From the NCBI GenBank assembly GCA_024684175.1, contig JAIKXJ010000086.1:1-28199 (forward strand): DNA of 28,199 bases, in the 5' to 3' direction. The notes below the pieces were generated by a model, which ran no database searches, had not been told where the DNA came from, and saw nothing but the letters and a program-made list of their open reading frames with translations. This document shows positions 1-6,258 of this stretch, one piece after another. The position numbers and the translations under genes were made by a program. This DNA is from Erysipelotrichaceae bacterium (GTDB lineage: Bacteria > Bacillota_I > Bacilli_A > Erysipelotrichales > Erysipelotrichaceae). The stretch's first letter is position 1. Every line of letters starts with the position of its first letter.

Positions 1-1175
1 ACACCGTTCGCACTGTGACAGATCGCCGAAACATATCTTCCCCGCAGATCCGGATATTCTTTCAGATAGGCTTCTTCCACTCTTGCCAGGATCTCTTCTT
101 CCTTTGCCGGATCGATCAAAGCCATGCAGCAGCCCTTGAAACCGGCGCCGGAAAAACGTCCGCCGTAGATGCCGTCGGTCTTGGTCATGATGTCATATAA
201 AGAGATCAACTCCGGGCAGCCGCATTCATAGTTGTGGATGGAGGAATAACCCGATTCAAAGATCAGCTTGCCATAGGCATCCAGATCTCCTCTTTTCCAG
301 GCTTCGGCACCCTGCTCCGCCCTGTAGATCTCATTGAAATAGTGCTTTGCCCGCTTGCGGAAGTTTTCCGGAAGACGGTCTTTATATTCCTGATAGACCT
401 CGAACGGCACATCCCTGAGCCTCGTATCGATGAACTTGCCGTAGTCCATGCCGGCATAAGCTTTCAGATCGTAAGCTGCCGCCTTACATTCATCCTGGCG
501 GAGATTATAAGCGGAATTTGCCAGAGAACGTTCCAGTCCCGAAAAAAAGATCGCGATGGAAAAAGGCTTCATCTCCGGATGAACGGGGATCAAAGAATAA
601 GAATCATCTTTGCAGTCGAGATATAAAAGATGATCCTTCCTGCATAAGACTTCGCACGCCTGATCCAGCTTGCCGCAGTTGACTCCGACATATTCATTCT
701 CCGCCTTCTTGGCCATCATGATCAGTTCCCAGTCGCCAAGCTCGATGTTGTTCAGCTTGCATAATGCCTTCATGAAGACGATGATGACAGCCGCTGAAGA
801 AGAAAGACCGCCGACCGGCAAAGTGCCTTCGATGACTGCCGACATGCCATAGCGCAAAGGATACTTCTCGTTCAGGACTTTCGTCGCGCCGCGCAGATGG
901 TCTGCCCAGTCACCGGCTTTTTCTTCCGGAACGGACGCAACATGGAACTGTGCCCGTTTCGGGAAGTTCAGAGACTGCAGTTCGACGACACCGTTTTTCT
1001 TCACACCGTAGGCGATATGGATCCCCTTATCGATCGCCAGACCGTTGATCTTGCCGTACTGATGATCGATATGCGCGCCCAAAGGAGAGATGCGATAGGG
1101 GCAGAAACCCACATATTCCGGATCTCTTCCGTAGATCTCATAATATTTTTCCGAACATTTGATCTGTTTTTCCAT
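1..1175 (-). CDS. Galactokinase-family GHMP sugar kinase (3' end cut by window edge)
   Basis: Cytosolic GHMP-superfamily kinase, most likely ATP-dependent phosphorylation of galactose at C1 or of a related sugar. Translating the reverse strand from ATG 1175 gives an open frame of 391 codons to the edge, about the full length of a galactokinase, so only a few residues are missing. Near the N-terminus is a sugar-binding segment reading CPYRISPLGAHIDHQYG, a divergent form of the classical galactokinase signature (GRVNLIGEHTDY). The GHMP ATP loop LPVGGLSSSAA lies at about residues 110-125, and GKLDQA carries the likely catalytic Asp. An in-frame stop sits just upstream and AGAAGAGG precedes the ATG, fixing the start. 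It diverges from the wall operon at 1334. The divergent substrate motif means another sugar (for example a uronic acid) cannot be excluded; the kinase family is certain, the substrate less so. Confidence 0.85.
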   Translation of the reverse strand, partial: MEKQIKCSEKYYEIYGRDPEYVGFCPYRISPLGAHIDHQYGKINGLAIDKGIHIAYGVKKNGVVELQSLNFPKRAQFHVASVPEEKAGDWADHLRGATKVLNEKYPLRYGMSAVIEGTLPVGGLSSSAAVIIVFMKALCKLNNIELGDWELIMMAKKAENEYVGVNCGKLDQACEVLCRKDHLLYLDCKDDSYSLIPVHPEMKPFSIAIFFSGLERSLANSAYNLRQDECKAAAYDLKAYAGMDYGKFIDTRLRDVPFEVYQEYKDRLPENFRKRAKHYFNEIYRAEQGAEAWKRGDLDAYGKLIFESGYSSIHNYECGCPELISLYDIMTKTDGIYGGRFSGAGFKGCCMALIDPAKEEEILARVEEAYLKEYPDLRGRYVSAICHSANG

Positions 1176-1260
1176 AGATGGCCTCTTCTATTCCAAGCTC
1201 ATGAAGAATCATCCCGATCTTCATGATTTCTAAAGCCCGAAGTTCACAATATCAGTATAA

Positions 1261-1300
1261 CGTTTTCAAAACGGAAATCATGTCCTATTCCCCGGAATAG
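1261..1300. promoter_or_regulatory. Two palindromes in the divergent galactokinase / antiterminator intergenic region
   Basis: CGTTTTCAAAACG (1261-1273) is a perfect 13-bp palindrome about a central C. CTATTCC-CC-GGAATAG (1285-1300) is a second inverted repeat with 7-bp arms. Both lie between two divergent genes and just upstream of the -10-like hexamer at 1321, so they are plausible operators. No regulator can be assigned from sequence. Confidence 0.4.
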
Positions 1301-1320
1301 AGTTTTTCACCGCAATCCTG

Positions 1321-1326
1321 TACAAT
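1321..1326 (+). promoter_or_regulatory. -10-like hexamer TACAAT abutting the antiterminator start
   Basis: TACAAT is followed by 7 nt and then GTG at 1334, with no Shine-Dalgarno. The context TCCTGTACAATGG closely matches the one before the L,D-transpeptidase gene (TCCTGTATAATGG, 26696-26708). No good -35 at 16-18 nt is visible. The ATG at 1325 lies inside this hexamer, so it would be upstream of the predicted transcript start. Confidence 0.4.
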
Positions 1327-1333
1327 GGCATAT

Positions 1334-1918
1334 GTGAACAGCGAACTGAAACAAAGCTTGAGAACAGACTTTCTGGAGAAGGGATTCGATTCCTATGTTT
1401 TCTTTACCCTATCCGGCAAAGAAGAAGATCTGGCAGAAGAACTCAACGGCAAATACGAAGATATCTACTGTCTGGTCTTAAAAAGGATGGTCCACAGATC
1501 CGACCACGGCAGAAAGTGGGACGAAGAATCCGTGCTGATCAAAGGCTACGTATTCGTCTATGTTCATGAGAACTATGATATCCGCGATGTCCGCTCCGAC
1601 AACAATCCGTTCAAGATCCTGAAATGGAAACTGGAACTGGGAAAACTTTTCGGCGAGGACCTGGAATACGCAACGTGGGTCCTGAAACAGGACGATCTGA
1701 TCGGTATCTCCAAAGCCATCAGGATCAACGAAAAAGTCAAGATCATCGAAGGACCTCTGGCGGAACTGGAAGGCCACATCCTCAAATACTCAAGGCGCAA
1801 CCGCAACTGCCTGGTTGAAGTCGATTTCATGAACCGGAAGATCGAGACCTGGCTGCCGTTTGAATGGACAGACCGGAATTATATAATGGATAAAGAAAAT
1901 GAAAAAACTGAAGAATAA
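1334..1918 (+). CDS. NusG-paralog transcription antiterminator (LoaP/UpxY-like)
   Basis: Probably rides RNA polymerase and suppresses termination in the operon it heads. The protein is about 194 aa: an NGN-like domain (roughly residues 18-110, including YVFFTLSGKEED and the GYVFVYV core strand) followed by a KOW-type segment (about 130-178, RINEKVKIIEGPLAELEG). That order and size fit NusG specialised paralogs such as LoaP. No secE or ribosomal-protein genes are near, so it is not housekeeping NusG. An ATG at 1325 is in frame but overlaps a -10-like hexamer. GTG 1334 is preferred as a leaderless start, and the NGN domain begins only about 18 residues later. Its 3' end overlaps the LCP gene by 20 bp, consistent with a dedicated regulator of this wall operon. 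Family fairly sure; target operon inferred. Confidence 0.7.
   Translation: MNSELKQSLRTDFLEKGFDSYVFFTLSGKEEDLAEELNGKYEDIYCLVLKRMVHRSDHGRKWDEESVLIKGYVFVYVHENYDIRDVRSDNNPFKILKWKLELGKLFGEDLEYATWVLKQDDLIGISKAIRINEKVKIIEGPLAELEGHILKYSRRNRNCLVEVDFMNRKIETWLPFEWTDRNYIMDKENEKTEE
1860..1887 (+). promoter_or_regulatory. Possible internal promoter before the LCP gene
   Basis: TTGAAT (1860-1865), a 16-nt spacer and a consensus TATAAT (1882-1887) lie inside the end of the antiterminator gene, 11 nt before the LCP start codon. If used, it would give a very short leader and partly uncouple the LCP gene from the antiterminator. Confidence 0.4.
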
Positions 1919-3422
1919 GAAAACCGAACTGATCAGCTGGCTGATCCTGACTGTCTGTGCAGCGATCCTGTATTTCATCCTGATTGATCACGCCCTTTTT
2001 CCAAGCAGATACAAGCTTCCGTTACTGGCAGCGATCCTTCTTGTCATCTGCTTCACCGGCATCCTTACGATCGTCTCAAAAAAATGGTTCCGCTATGTCG
2101 CTATCGGATTGAATGTTTTATTCATCTTACTGATAGGAGCCGGGCTCATCCTGCTGCCGCAGCTCGAAAAACGCGTAAGAGACATATTCAAAGATACCTC
2201 CTATGAGGAAGCAATCATCAATGTGTATGCCACCAATTCCAAGTATAAAAATGACATCGCATCCTACGGCGATCCGACATTCATCATCCAGAAAAGAAAC
2301 GATCAGGAGAATCAATCTTACGCCATCGAAGAACTGAAAGCGGTCTTAGGCAAAGAAAACATCAGGACGGTCGTCAAAGAAGACATCCCTTCGGCTGTGG
2401 AAGCCTTATATAACAACGAAGGCGATCTACTTATACTCAACGAGATCTATGTCGACACCGTGGAAGAGATCGAGAAATATACAAATTTCTCCAATGACAC
2501 AAAAATCGTTACTTCGATCATCAAACAAGTCGAGGTCGTCGAAGAACCCTTCGAGCGCGACATCACCAACGCTTTGTTCACGTTCTATCTGGCCGGTGAA
2601 GACACCCGAAGCGGAAGACTTTCCATCTACGGCCGCACCGATGTGGATATCGTCGTCAACGTCAACCCCGTGACTAGGCAAGTCATGATCATCGGTCTGC
2701 CCAGAGATACCTATATCCCGAATCCGGCAATGGACTACGGTCTGGATAAACTGACTCACTTAGGCAATGACGGCATCCAGAACACGATGAAAGGTGTCTC
2801 CGAATATTACGGCATCGACATCGACTACTACGGCGTCGTCAACTTCAACACCTTCAAATACATCGTCAACGCCATGGACGGCATCGATGTGGAAAACCCC
2901 TACTATTTCAACACCTACGGCGGCAACGGAGGCATGAACGGCAACAATTTTGAATTCCCGGAGGGCACCATCCACCTGTATGGAGAAGCCGCCCTGGCTT
3001 ATTGCCGGGAACGCTGGAACCTGCCCAACGGCGACTACGGACGCAGCGAACACCAGACCATCGTTTTGAAAGCGATCTTGAAGAAACTCATAAGCTTCGA
3101 TTCCCTGAACTATTTCAACGATCTGCTGGATGCCTTGAAAGGACAGTTTCTGACCAACATCGAAGTCGAAGATATCTACAAGCTCATCGCCATGCAACTC
3201 AACGACATTGCCTCCTGGGACATCATCTCTTATCACATGGGCGGGACCGGTGACATGCAGGGAACGGTTTCCATGGGCTATGACCGCAGGCTCTACGTCG
3301 TCCGTCCGTTCGATTCCCAAGTGCGCTTCATTCAGGAACAGACCGAAAAGATGAAAAACAACGAAACGATCTCTCAGGAAAAACTTCCGGATGAAGAAAA
3401 TACCTACTACATACCGAATTAA
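1899..3422 (+). CDS. LytR-CpsA-Psr (LCP) family glycopolymer transferase
   Basis: LCP enzymes move lipid-linked anionic glycopolymers (teichoic acid, capsule) onto peptidoglycan outside the membrane. The 507-aa protein has three hydrophobic N-terminal segments (about 13-32, 40-57, 66-87), then an extracellular part. An accessory region spans about 90-225, and the catalytic LCP domain about 235-400. Typical LCP elements are RTDVDIVV, the LPRDTYI strand with its conserved Arg, and an ALAYCRERW/DYGRSEHQ block with the Arg residues that hold the pyrophosphate. Three TM segments plus the accessory domain resemble the longer LCP proteins of Bacillota. The start ATG overlaps the upstream gene by 20 bp and the stop overlaps the next start (TAATG), so the genes are coupled. 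The polymer attached is unknown; no polymer-synthesis genes lie in the window. Confidence 0.92.
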   Translation: MKKLKNKKTELISWLILTVCAAILYFILIDHALFPSRYKLPLLAAILLVICFTGILTIVSKKWFRYVAIGLNVLFILLIGAGLILLPQLEKRVRDIFKDTSYEEAIINVYATNSKYKNDIASYGDPTFIIQKRNDQENQSYAIEELKAVLGKENIRTVVKEDIPSAVEALYNNEGDLLILNEIYVDTVEEIEKYTNFSNDTKIVTSIIKQVEVVEEPFERDITNALFTFYLAGEDTRSGRLSIYGRTDVDIVVNVNPVTRQVMIIGLPRDTYIPNPAMDYGLDKLTHLGNDGIQNTMKGVSEYYGIDIDYYGVVNFNTFKYIVNAMDGIDVENPYYFNTYGGNGGMNGNNFEFPEGTIHLYGEAALAYCRERWNLPNGDYGRSEHQTIVLKAILKKLISFDSLNYFNDLLDALKGQFLTNIEVEDIYKLIAMQLNDIASWDIISYHMGGTGDMQGTVSMGYDRRLYVVRPFDSQVRFIQEQTEKMKNNETISQEKLPDEENTYYIPN

Positions 3423-4405
3423 TGAAACACATTTCCATAAACAAATACATCAGATACTCGTTATTTGCCATTGCAATGATCTTCGTCTTTCTCCTCTTCG
3501 ACCGCTATGACAGATCAAGAAAGCTTTATGAGACTCTCGATCTTGAACTGTCGGCAAAAGAAGTCGAATACGGATCTGCCCTCCGTGCAAAAGACCTCGT
3601 CAAGACCCACATCGGTGACTTGAATGTCAACGAAGACTTCGATCCCTTCAAGACCGGTCCTCAGACGGTGACATATACGCTTTCCAAAGAGGAAGACAGA
3701 TACAGACACAAAGTCACAAGGGAGTTTACATTCGACATCGAAGTGAAAGACACGAAGACTCCGCTCATCGAACTTCAGGAAGAAGAAGTCTACGTCTACG
3801 TGGGAAGCGGCTACGACCCGTTAGACAACGTGACCGATGCCTACGACACCGTTGACGGCAAGATCGAAGATGTCACCATCGAAGGAGATTACGATCTTGA
3901 CCGCCCCGGGACCTATGAGATCAAAGCCGCTGCCACAGACAGAAACGGCTTGAAAAGCGAAATGCCGTTTATCCTACATGTGAAAAACCGCCCCGTTTCC
4001 GGAGCGGAAGGTTACGATATCATCTACCGTCATCTGAGAGAGACTTACGGTTACAACAAAGCCGCCGCCTGCGGCATACTTGCCAATATCCGCTTTGAAT
4101 CCAATTTCGATCCGGATATCGGTGATTATTACTACGGTTTATGCCAATGGGGCGGAAGCCGGAAAAACAATCTCTTCAGTTATTGTGAGGGAAACGGTCT
4201 GGATGCCTCTTCCATCGAAGGACAGCTGGCCTATCTGGACCACGAGATGAACGTATCCTATGCCGGTGTCAAAGAGTACCTGCAAAACATCGAAGATTCC
4301 TCTTCCGGCGCTTACGGTGCCGCCGAATACTTCTGCCGCCATTTCGAAGGAGCCGCCAGCAGCGAAGGCCGAGGCGATCTGGCCGTTTCCTACTACATTT
4401 CCTGA
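3422..4405 (+). CDS. Membrane-anchored Ig-like / phage-tail-type lysozyme-domain protein
   Basis: Probable cell-surface peptidoglycan hydrolase. The 327-aa protein has one N-terminal membrane segment (about 9-27), a linker, one or two Ig-like beta-sandwich repeats of the DUF5011 type (about 55-195, with DTKTPLIEL and a DRPGTYEIKAAATDRNG end strand), and a C-terminal domain (about 200-325) resembling phage-tail-tip lysozyme. That domain has GILANIRFESNF, where E226 is the expected catalytic acid, then GLCQWGG. The start codon overlaps the LCP stop by one base, so the two are translationally coupled. A wall hydrolase beside an LCP ligase suggests local remodelling during glycopolymer attachment. 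No phage structural genes are nearby, so this is a cellular use of the fold. Domain calls are by eye. Confidence 0.8.
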   Translation: MKHISINKYIRYSLFAIAMIFVFLLFDRYDRSRKLYETLDLELSAKEVEYGSALRAKDLVKTHIGDLNVNEDFDPFKTGPQTVTYTLSKEEDRYRHKVTREFTFDIEVKDTKTPLIELQEEEVYVYVGSGYDPLDNVTDAYDTVDGKIEDVTIEGDYDLDRPGTYEIKAAATDRNGLKSEMPFILHVKNRPVSGAEGYDIIYRHLRETYGYNKAAACGILANIRFESNFDPDIGDYYYGLCQWGGSRKNNLFSYCEGNGLDASSIEGQLAYLDHEMNVSYAGVKEYLQNIEDSSSGAYGAAEYFCRHFEGAASSEGRGDLAVSYYIS

Positions 4406-4411
4406 TACTTC

Positions 4412-4438
4412 AAAGGACTCTTGACGGGTCTTTTATTG
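4412..4438 (+). terminator. Rho-independent terminator of the LCP operon
   Basis: AAAGGACTC (4412-4420) pairs with GGGTCTTTT (4426-4434) around a TTGAC loop, with wobble pairs, and runs into a T-rich tail. It lies 7 bp after the lysozyme-like gene's stop. Confidence 0.6.
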
Positions 4439-4561
4439 TTGCACAGGATCAGACCTTTCGCTCTCAAGAGATCGGCTGTGAAATTCGATCGACGGTCATT
4501 CGCTCTCAGAACAGAAGATCATCGCGGATCTTATCGTTCCAATTTCAGTTTTTCTATTAAA

Positions 4562-4591
4562 TTGCCTAAACTGGCCGATAAAGTTTATTAT
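4562..4591 (+). promoter_or_regulatory. Promoter of the ribozyme-nagB-glmM operon
   Basis: TTGCCT (4562-4567) and TATTAT (4586-4591) with an 18-nt spacer form the best sigma-A-like promoter in the 390-bp gap. It would start transcription near 4598, about 40 nt before the ribozyme cleavage site. Nothing else convincing is seen between the terminator at 4438 and this promoter. Confidence 0.6.
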
Positions 4592-4635
4592 ATAAAAGTA
4601 AAATCCTGCTTGAGAAAGGAGCGTAAAGCTTGATT

Positions 4636-4773
4636 AGCGCCTGGCCTTACGGGGTGACGAGGATGGCAGTGATCGAAAGACTCGGCGGATGCTGCCACGG
4701 TCACAGTGACCGAGATCGGGGATACAAAAAGCAGAATCAAGACTGTAACAGAATTCCCTGAAAACTGAAAGAA
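4636..4773 (+). ncRNA. glmS ribozyme: glmS ribozyme (GlcN6P-responsive self-cleaving riboswitch)
   Basis: The core matches the glmS ribozyme: AGCGCC at the cleavage site (predicted cut between A4636 and G4637), the conserved GGGTGACGAGGATGG (4652-4666), then an ATCGA loop, CTCGGCGGATGC and a closing GCCACGG. A GGTC/GACC hairpin follows (P3-like, about 4700-4712), then a P4/P4.1-like region from about 4718 to the TTCCC near 4758. In known members GlcN6P is the coenzyme for cleavage and the shortened mRNA is degraded, lowering expression. Here it lies directly before nagB, not glmS. GTTATCGA of the usual consensus reads GTGATCGA. The 3' boundary is approximate. Confidence 0.92.
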
Positions 4774-4794
4774 AAAGAATAAGGAGTATTTTTT

Positions 4795-5586
4795 ATGCGT
4801 GTCATTATTCAAAACGATTACGAAAAATTATGTAAATGGGCTGCAGCATATATCGCCGACAAGATCAACAGCCATAAGGAAGAGAGGCCTTTCGTCTTAG
4901 GTCTTCCGACCGGATCGAGCCCGATCGGCGTCTACAAGGAACTGATCAGGATGAACAAGGAAGGAGAAGTCTCCTTTGCTAATGTCGTCACCTTCAACAT
5001 GGACGAATACTTAGGCCTTCCTCATGAACACGATCAGTCCTACTGGTATTTCATGCACGACAACTTCTTCGACCACTTAGTCGATATGAAGAAAGAGAAC
5101 ATCAATATCCTCAATGGTATGACCGATGACCCGGTCGGAGAGTGTGCAAGATACGAAGAAAAGATCGCTTCCTACGGCGGTATCGATCTGTTCATGGGTG
5201 GCATCGGCGTGGACGGCCATCTAGCATTCAACGAGCCCTACACTTCCTTAAGCTCAAGGACCGGTCTGCGTGATCTGACGACCAACACCAGGATCGTCAA
5301 TTCCCGATTCTTTGACAACGATCCGGAAAAAGTTCCGGCACAGGCACTTTCTGTCGGTATCGGCACCGTCATGGATTCCAAAGAAGTTTTGGTCCTGATC
5401 TCCGGCCACAACAAGGCAAGAGCCCTGGCGGCAACGGTCGAAGGCGGTGTCTCACAGAAGTGGACCTGTTCCGCTCTGCAGCTGCACAACGGTGCGATCA
5501 TCGTTTGTGATGAGGCGGCGTGCGGCGAGCTGACCGTAGACACGTATAAGTATTTCCTTGATATCGAAAGAAAGGAAAGATTATAG
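4795..5586 (+). CDS. nagB: Glucosamine-6-phosphate deaminase, probably used anabolically
   Basis: Interconverts GlcN6P + H2O and Fru6P + NH3 in the cytosol. The 263-aa sequence aligns with E. coli NagB over its whole length: LGLPTGSSP phosphate loop, NMDEY with D70 (E. coli D72), and [11 protein letters not shown] with D140, H142 and E147 (E. coli D141, H143, E148). The E. coli allosteric-site residue R158 is Gly157 here and K160 is Arg159, so GlcNAc6P activation may be lost. AAGGAG lies 8 nt before the ATG. The gene is first in an operon with a GlmU-C-like acetyltransferase (3 bp gap) and glmM, behind a glmS ribozyme. No nagA or uptake genes are present. The enzyme family is certain; the biosynthetic direction is inferred from context. 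Confidence 0.95.
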   Translation: MRVIIQNDYEKLCKWAAAYIADKINSHKEERPFVLGLPTGSSPIGVYKELIRMNKEGEVSFANVVTFNMDEYLGLPHEHDQSYWYFMHDNFFDHLVDMKKENINILNGMTDDPVGECARYEEKIASYGGIDLFMGGIGVDGHLAFNEPYTSLSSRTGLRDLTTNTRIVNSRFFDNDPEKVPAQALSVGIGTVMDSKEVLVLISGHNKARALAATVEGGVSQKWTCSALQLHNGAIIVCDEAACGELTVDTYKYFLDIERKERL

Positions 5587-5589
5587 AAA

Positions 5590-6255
5590 ATGTATACCAT
5601 TCACGACTTATATGATCTTGACCACACGCTGGCCAAAGATTATCTGAGCCAATTCAAATATCCCTGGGAAGCTTTGAAAGGCATCAAAGACATGATCGTT
5701 CAGATCGGTGAAAAACTCGATAAGAACGAATATGACGAAGTTTCTCAGCACGTCTGGATCCACAAGAGCGCTAAGGTCTTCCCCAGTGCCTATATCGCAG
5801 CACCGTGCATCATCGGTGCCAATACGGAAGTCCGCCACTGCGCCTTCATCCGGGGATCCGCTCTGGTCGGCGAAGGCTGTGTCGTGGGCAATTCCTGCGA
5901 ATTGAAAAACGTCATCTTGTTCGATCATGTTCAGACACCGCACTACAACTATGTCGGCGACTCGATCTTAGGCTATTATTCCCACATGGGTGCCGGATCG
6001 ATCACGTCCAACGTGAAATCCGATAAGAAACTCGTCGTCGTCCACAATAAGGAAGAAAATGTTGAGACCGGACTGAAGAAGTTCGGTGCGATGATCGGCG
6101 ACCACGTCGAAGTCGGCTGCAACTCCGTCCTGAATCCGGGCACAGTCATCGGCAGAAATTCCAACGTCTACCCTTTGTCCAGAGTCAGAGGACTGATCCC
6201 CGAAAACTCCATCTACAAGGATGAAGGCATCGTCGTTGAAAAAAGAGAGGACTAA
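5590..6255 (+). CDS. GlmU C-terminal-like left-handed beta-helix N-acetyltransferase
   Basis: Likely acetylates GlcN-1-P to GlcNAc-1-P with acetyl-CoA. The 221-aa protein has a short helical N-terminus (about 1-55) and then hexapeptide-repeat coils forming a left-handed beta helix (about 55-215). The segment PHYNYVGDS followed by GAGSITSN matches the acetyltransferase site of GlmU (E. coli GHLTYLGD, whose His363 is the catalytic base), and the His is kept. It lacks the N-terminal uridylyltransferase half of bifunctional GlmU, so UDP-GlcNAc formation needs a partner encoded elsewhere. Position between nagB and glmM supports the assignment. Similar short proteins are sometimes labelled UDP-GlcNAc pyrophosphorylase, which the sequence does not support. 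Confidence 0.8.
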   Translation: MYTIHDLYDLDHTLAKDYLSQFKYPWEALKGIKDMIVQIGEKLDKNEYDEVSQHVWIHKSAKVFPSAYIAAPCIIGANTEVRHCAFIRGSALVGEGCVVGNSCELKNVILFDHVQTPHYNYVGDSILGYYSHMGAGSITSNVKSDKKLVVVHNKEENVETGLKKFGAMIGDHVEVGCNSVLNPGTVIGRNSNVYPLSRVRGLIPENSIYKDEGIVVEKRED

Positions 6256-6258
6256 AAT

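Noticed and set aside
1334..1918. Housekeeping NusG
   Set aside because: No secE, rplK or rplA neighbours, divergent NGN core, and overlap with a wall gene; a specialised paralog fits better.
3422..4405. Prophage fragment because of the phage-tail-type lysozyme domain
   Set aside because: No integrase, structural or repressor phage genes nearby; TM anchor, Ig-like repeats and coupling to an LCP gene point to a cellular wall enzyme.
4421..4633. 70-codon plus-strand frame in the gap before nagB
   Set aside because: It starts in the loop of the LCP-operon terminator and contains the nagB promoter; no ribosome binding site.
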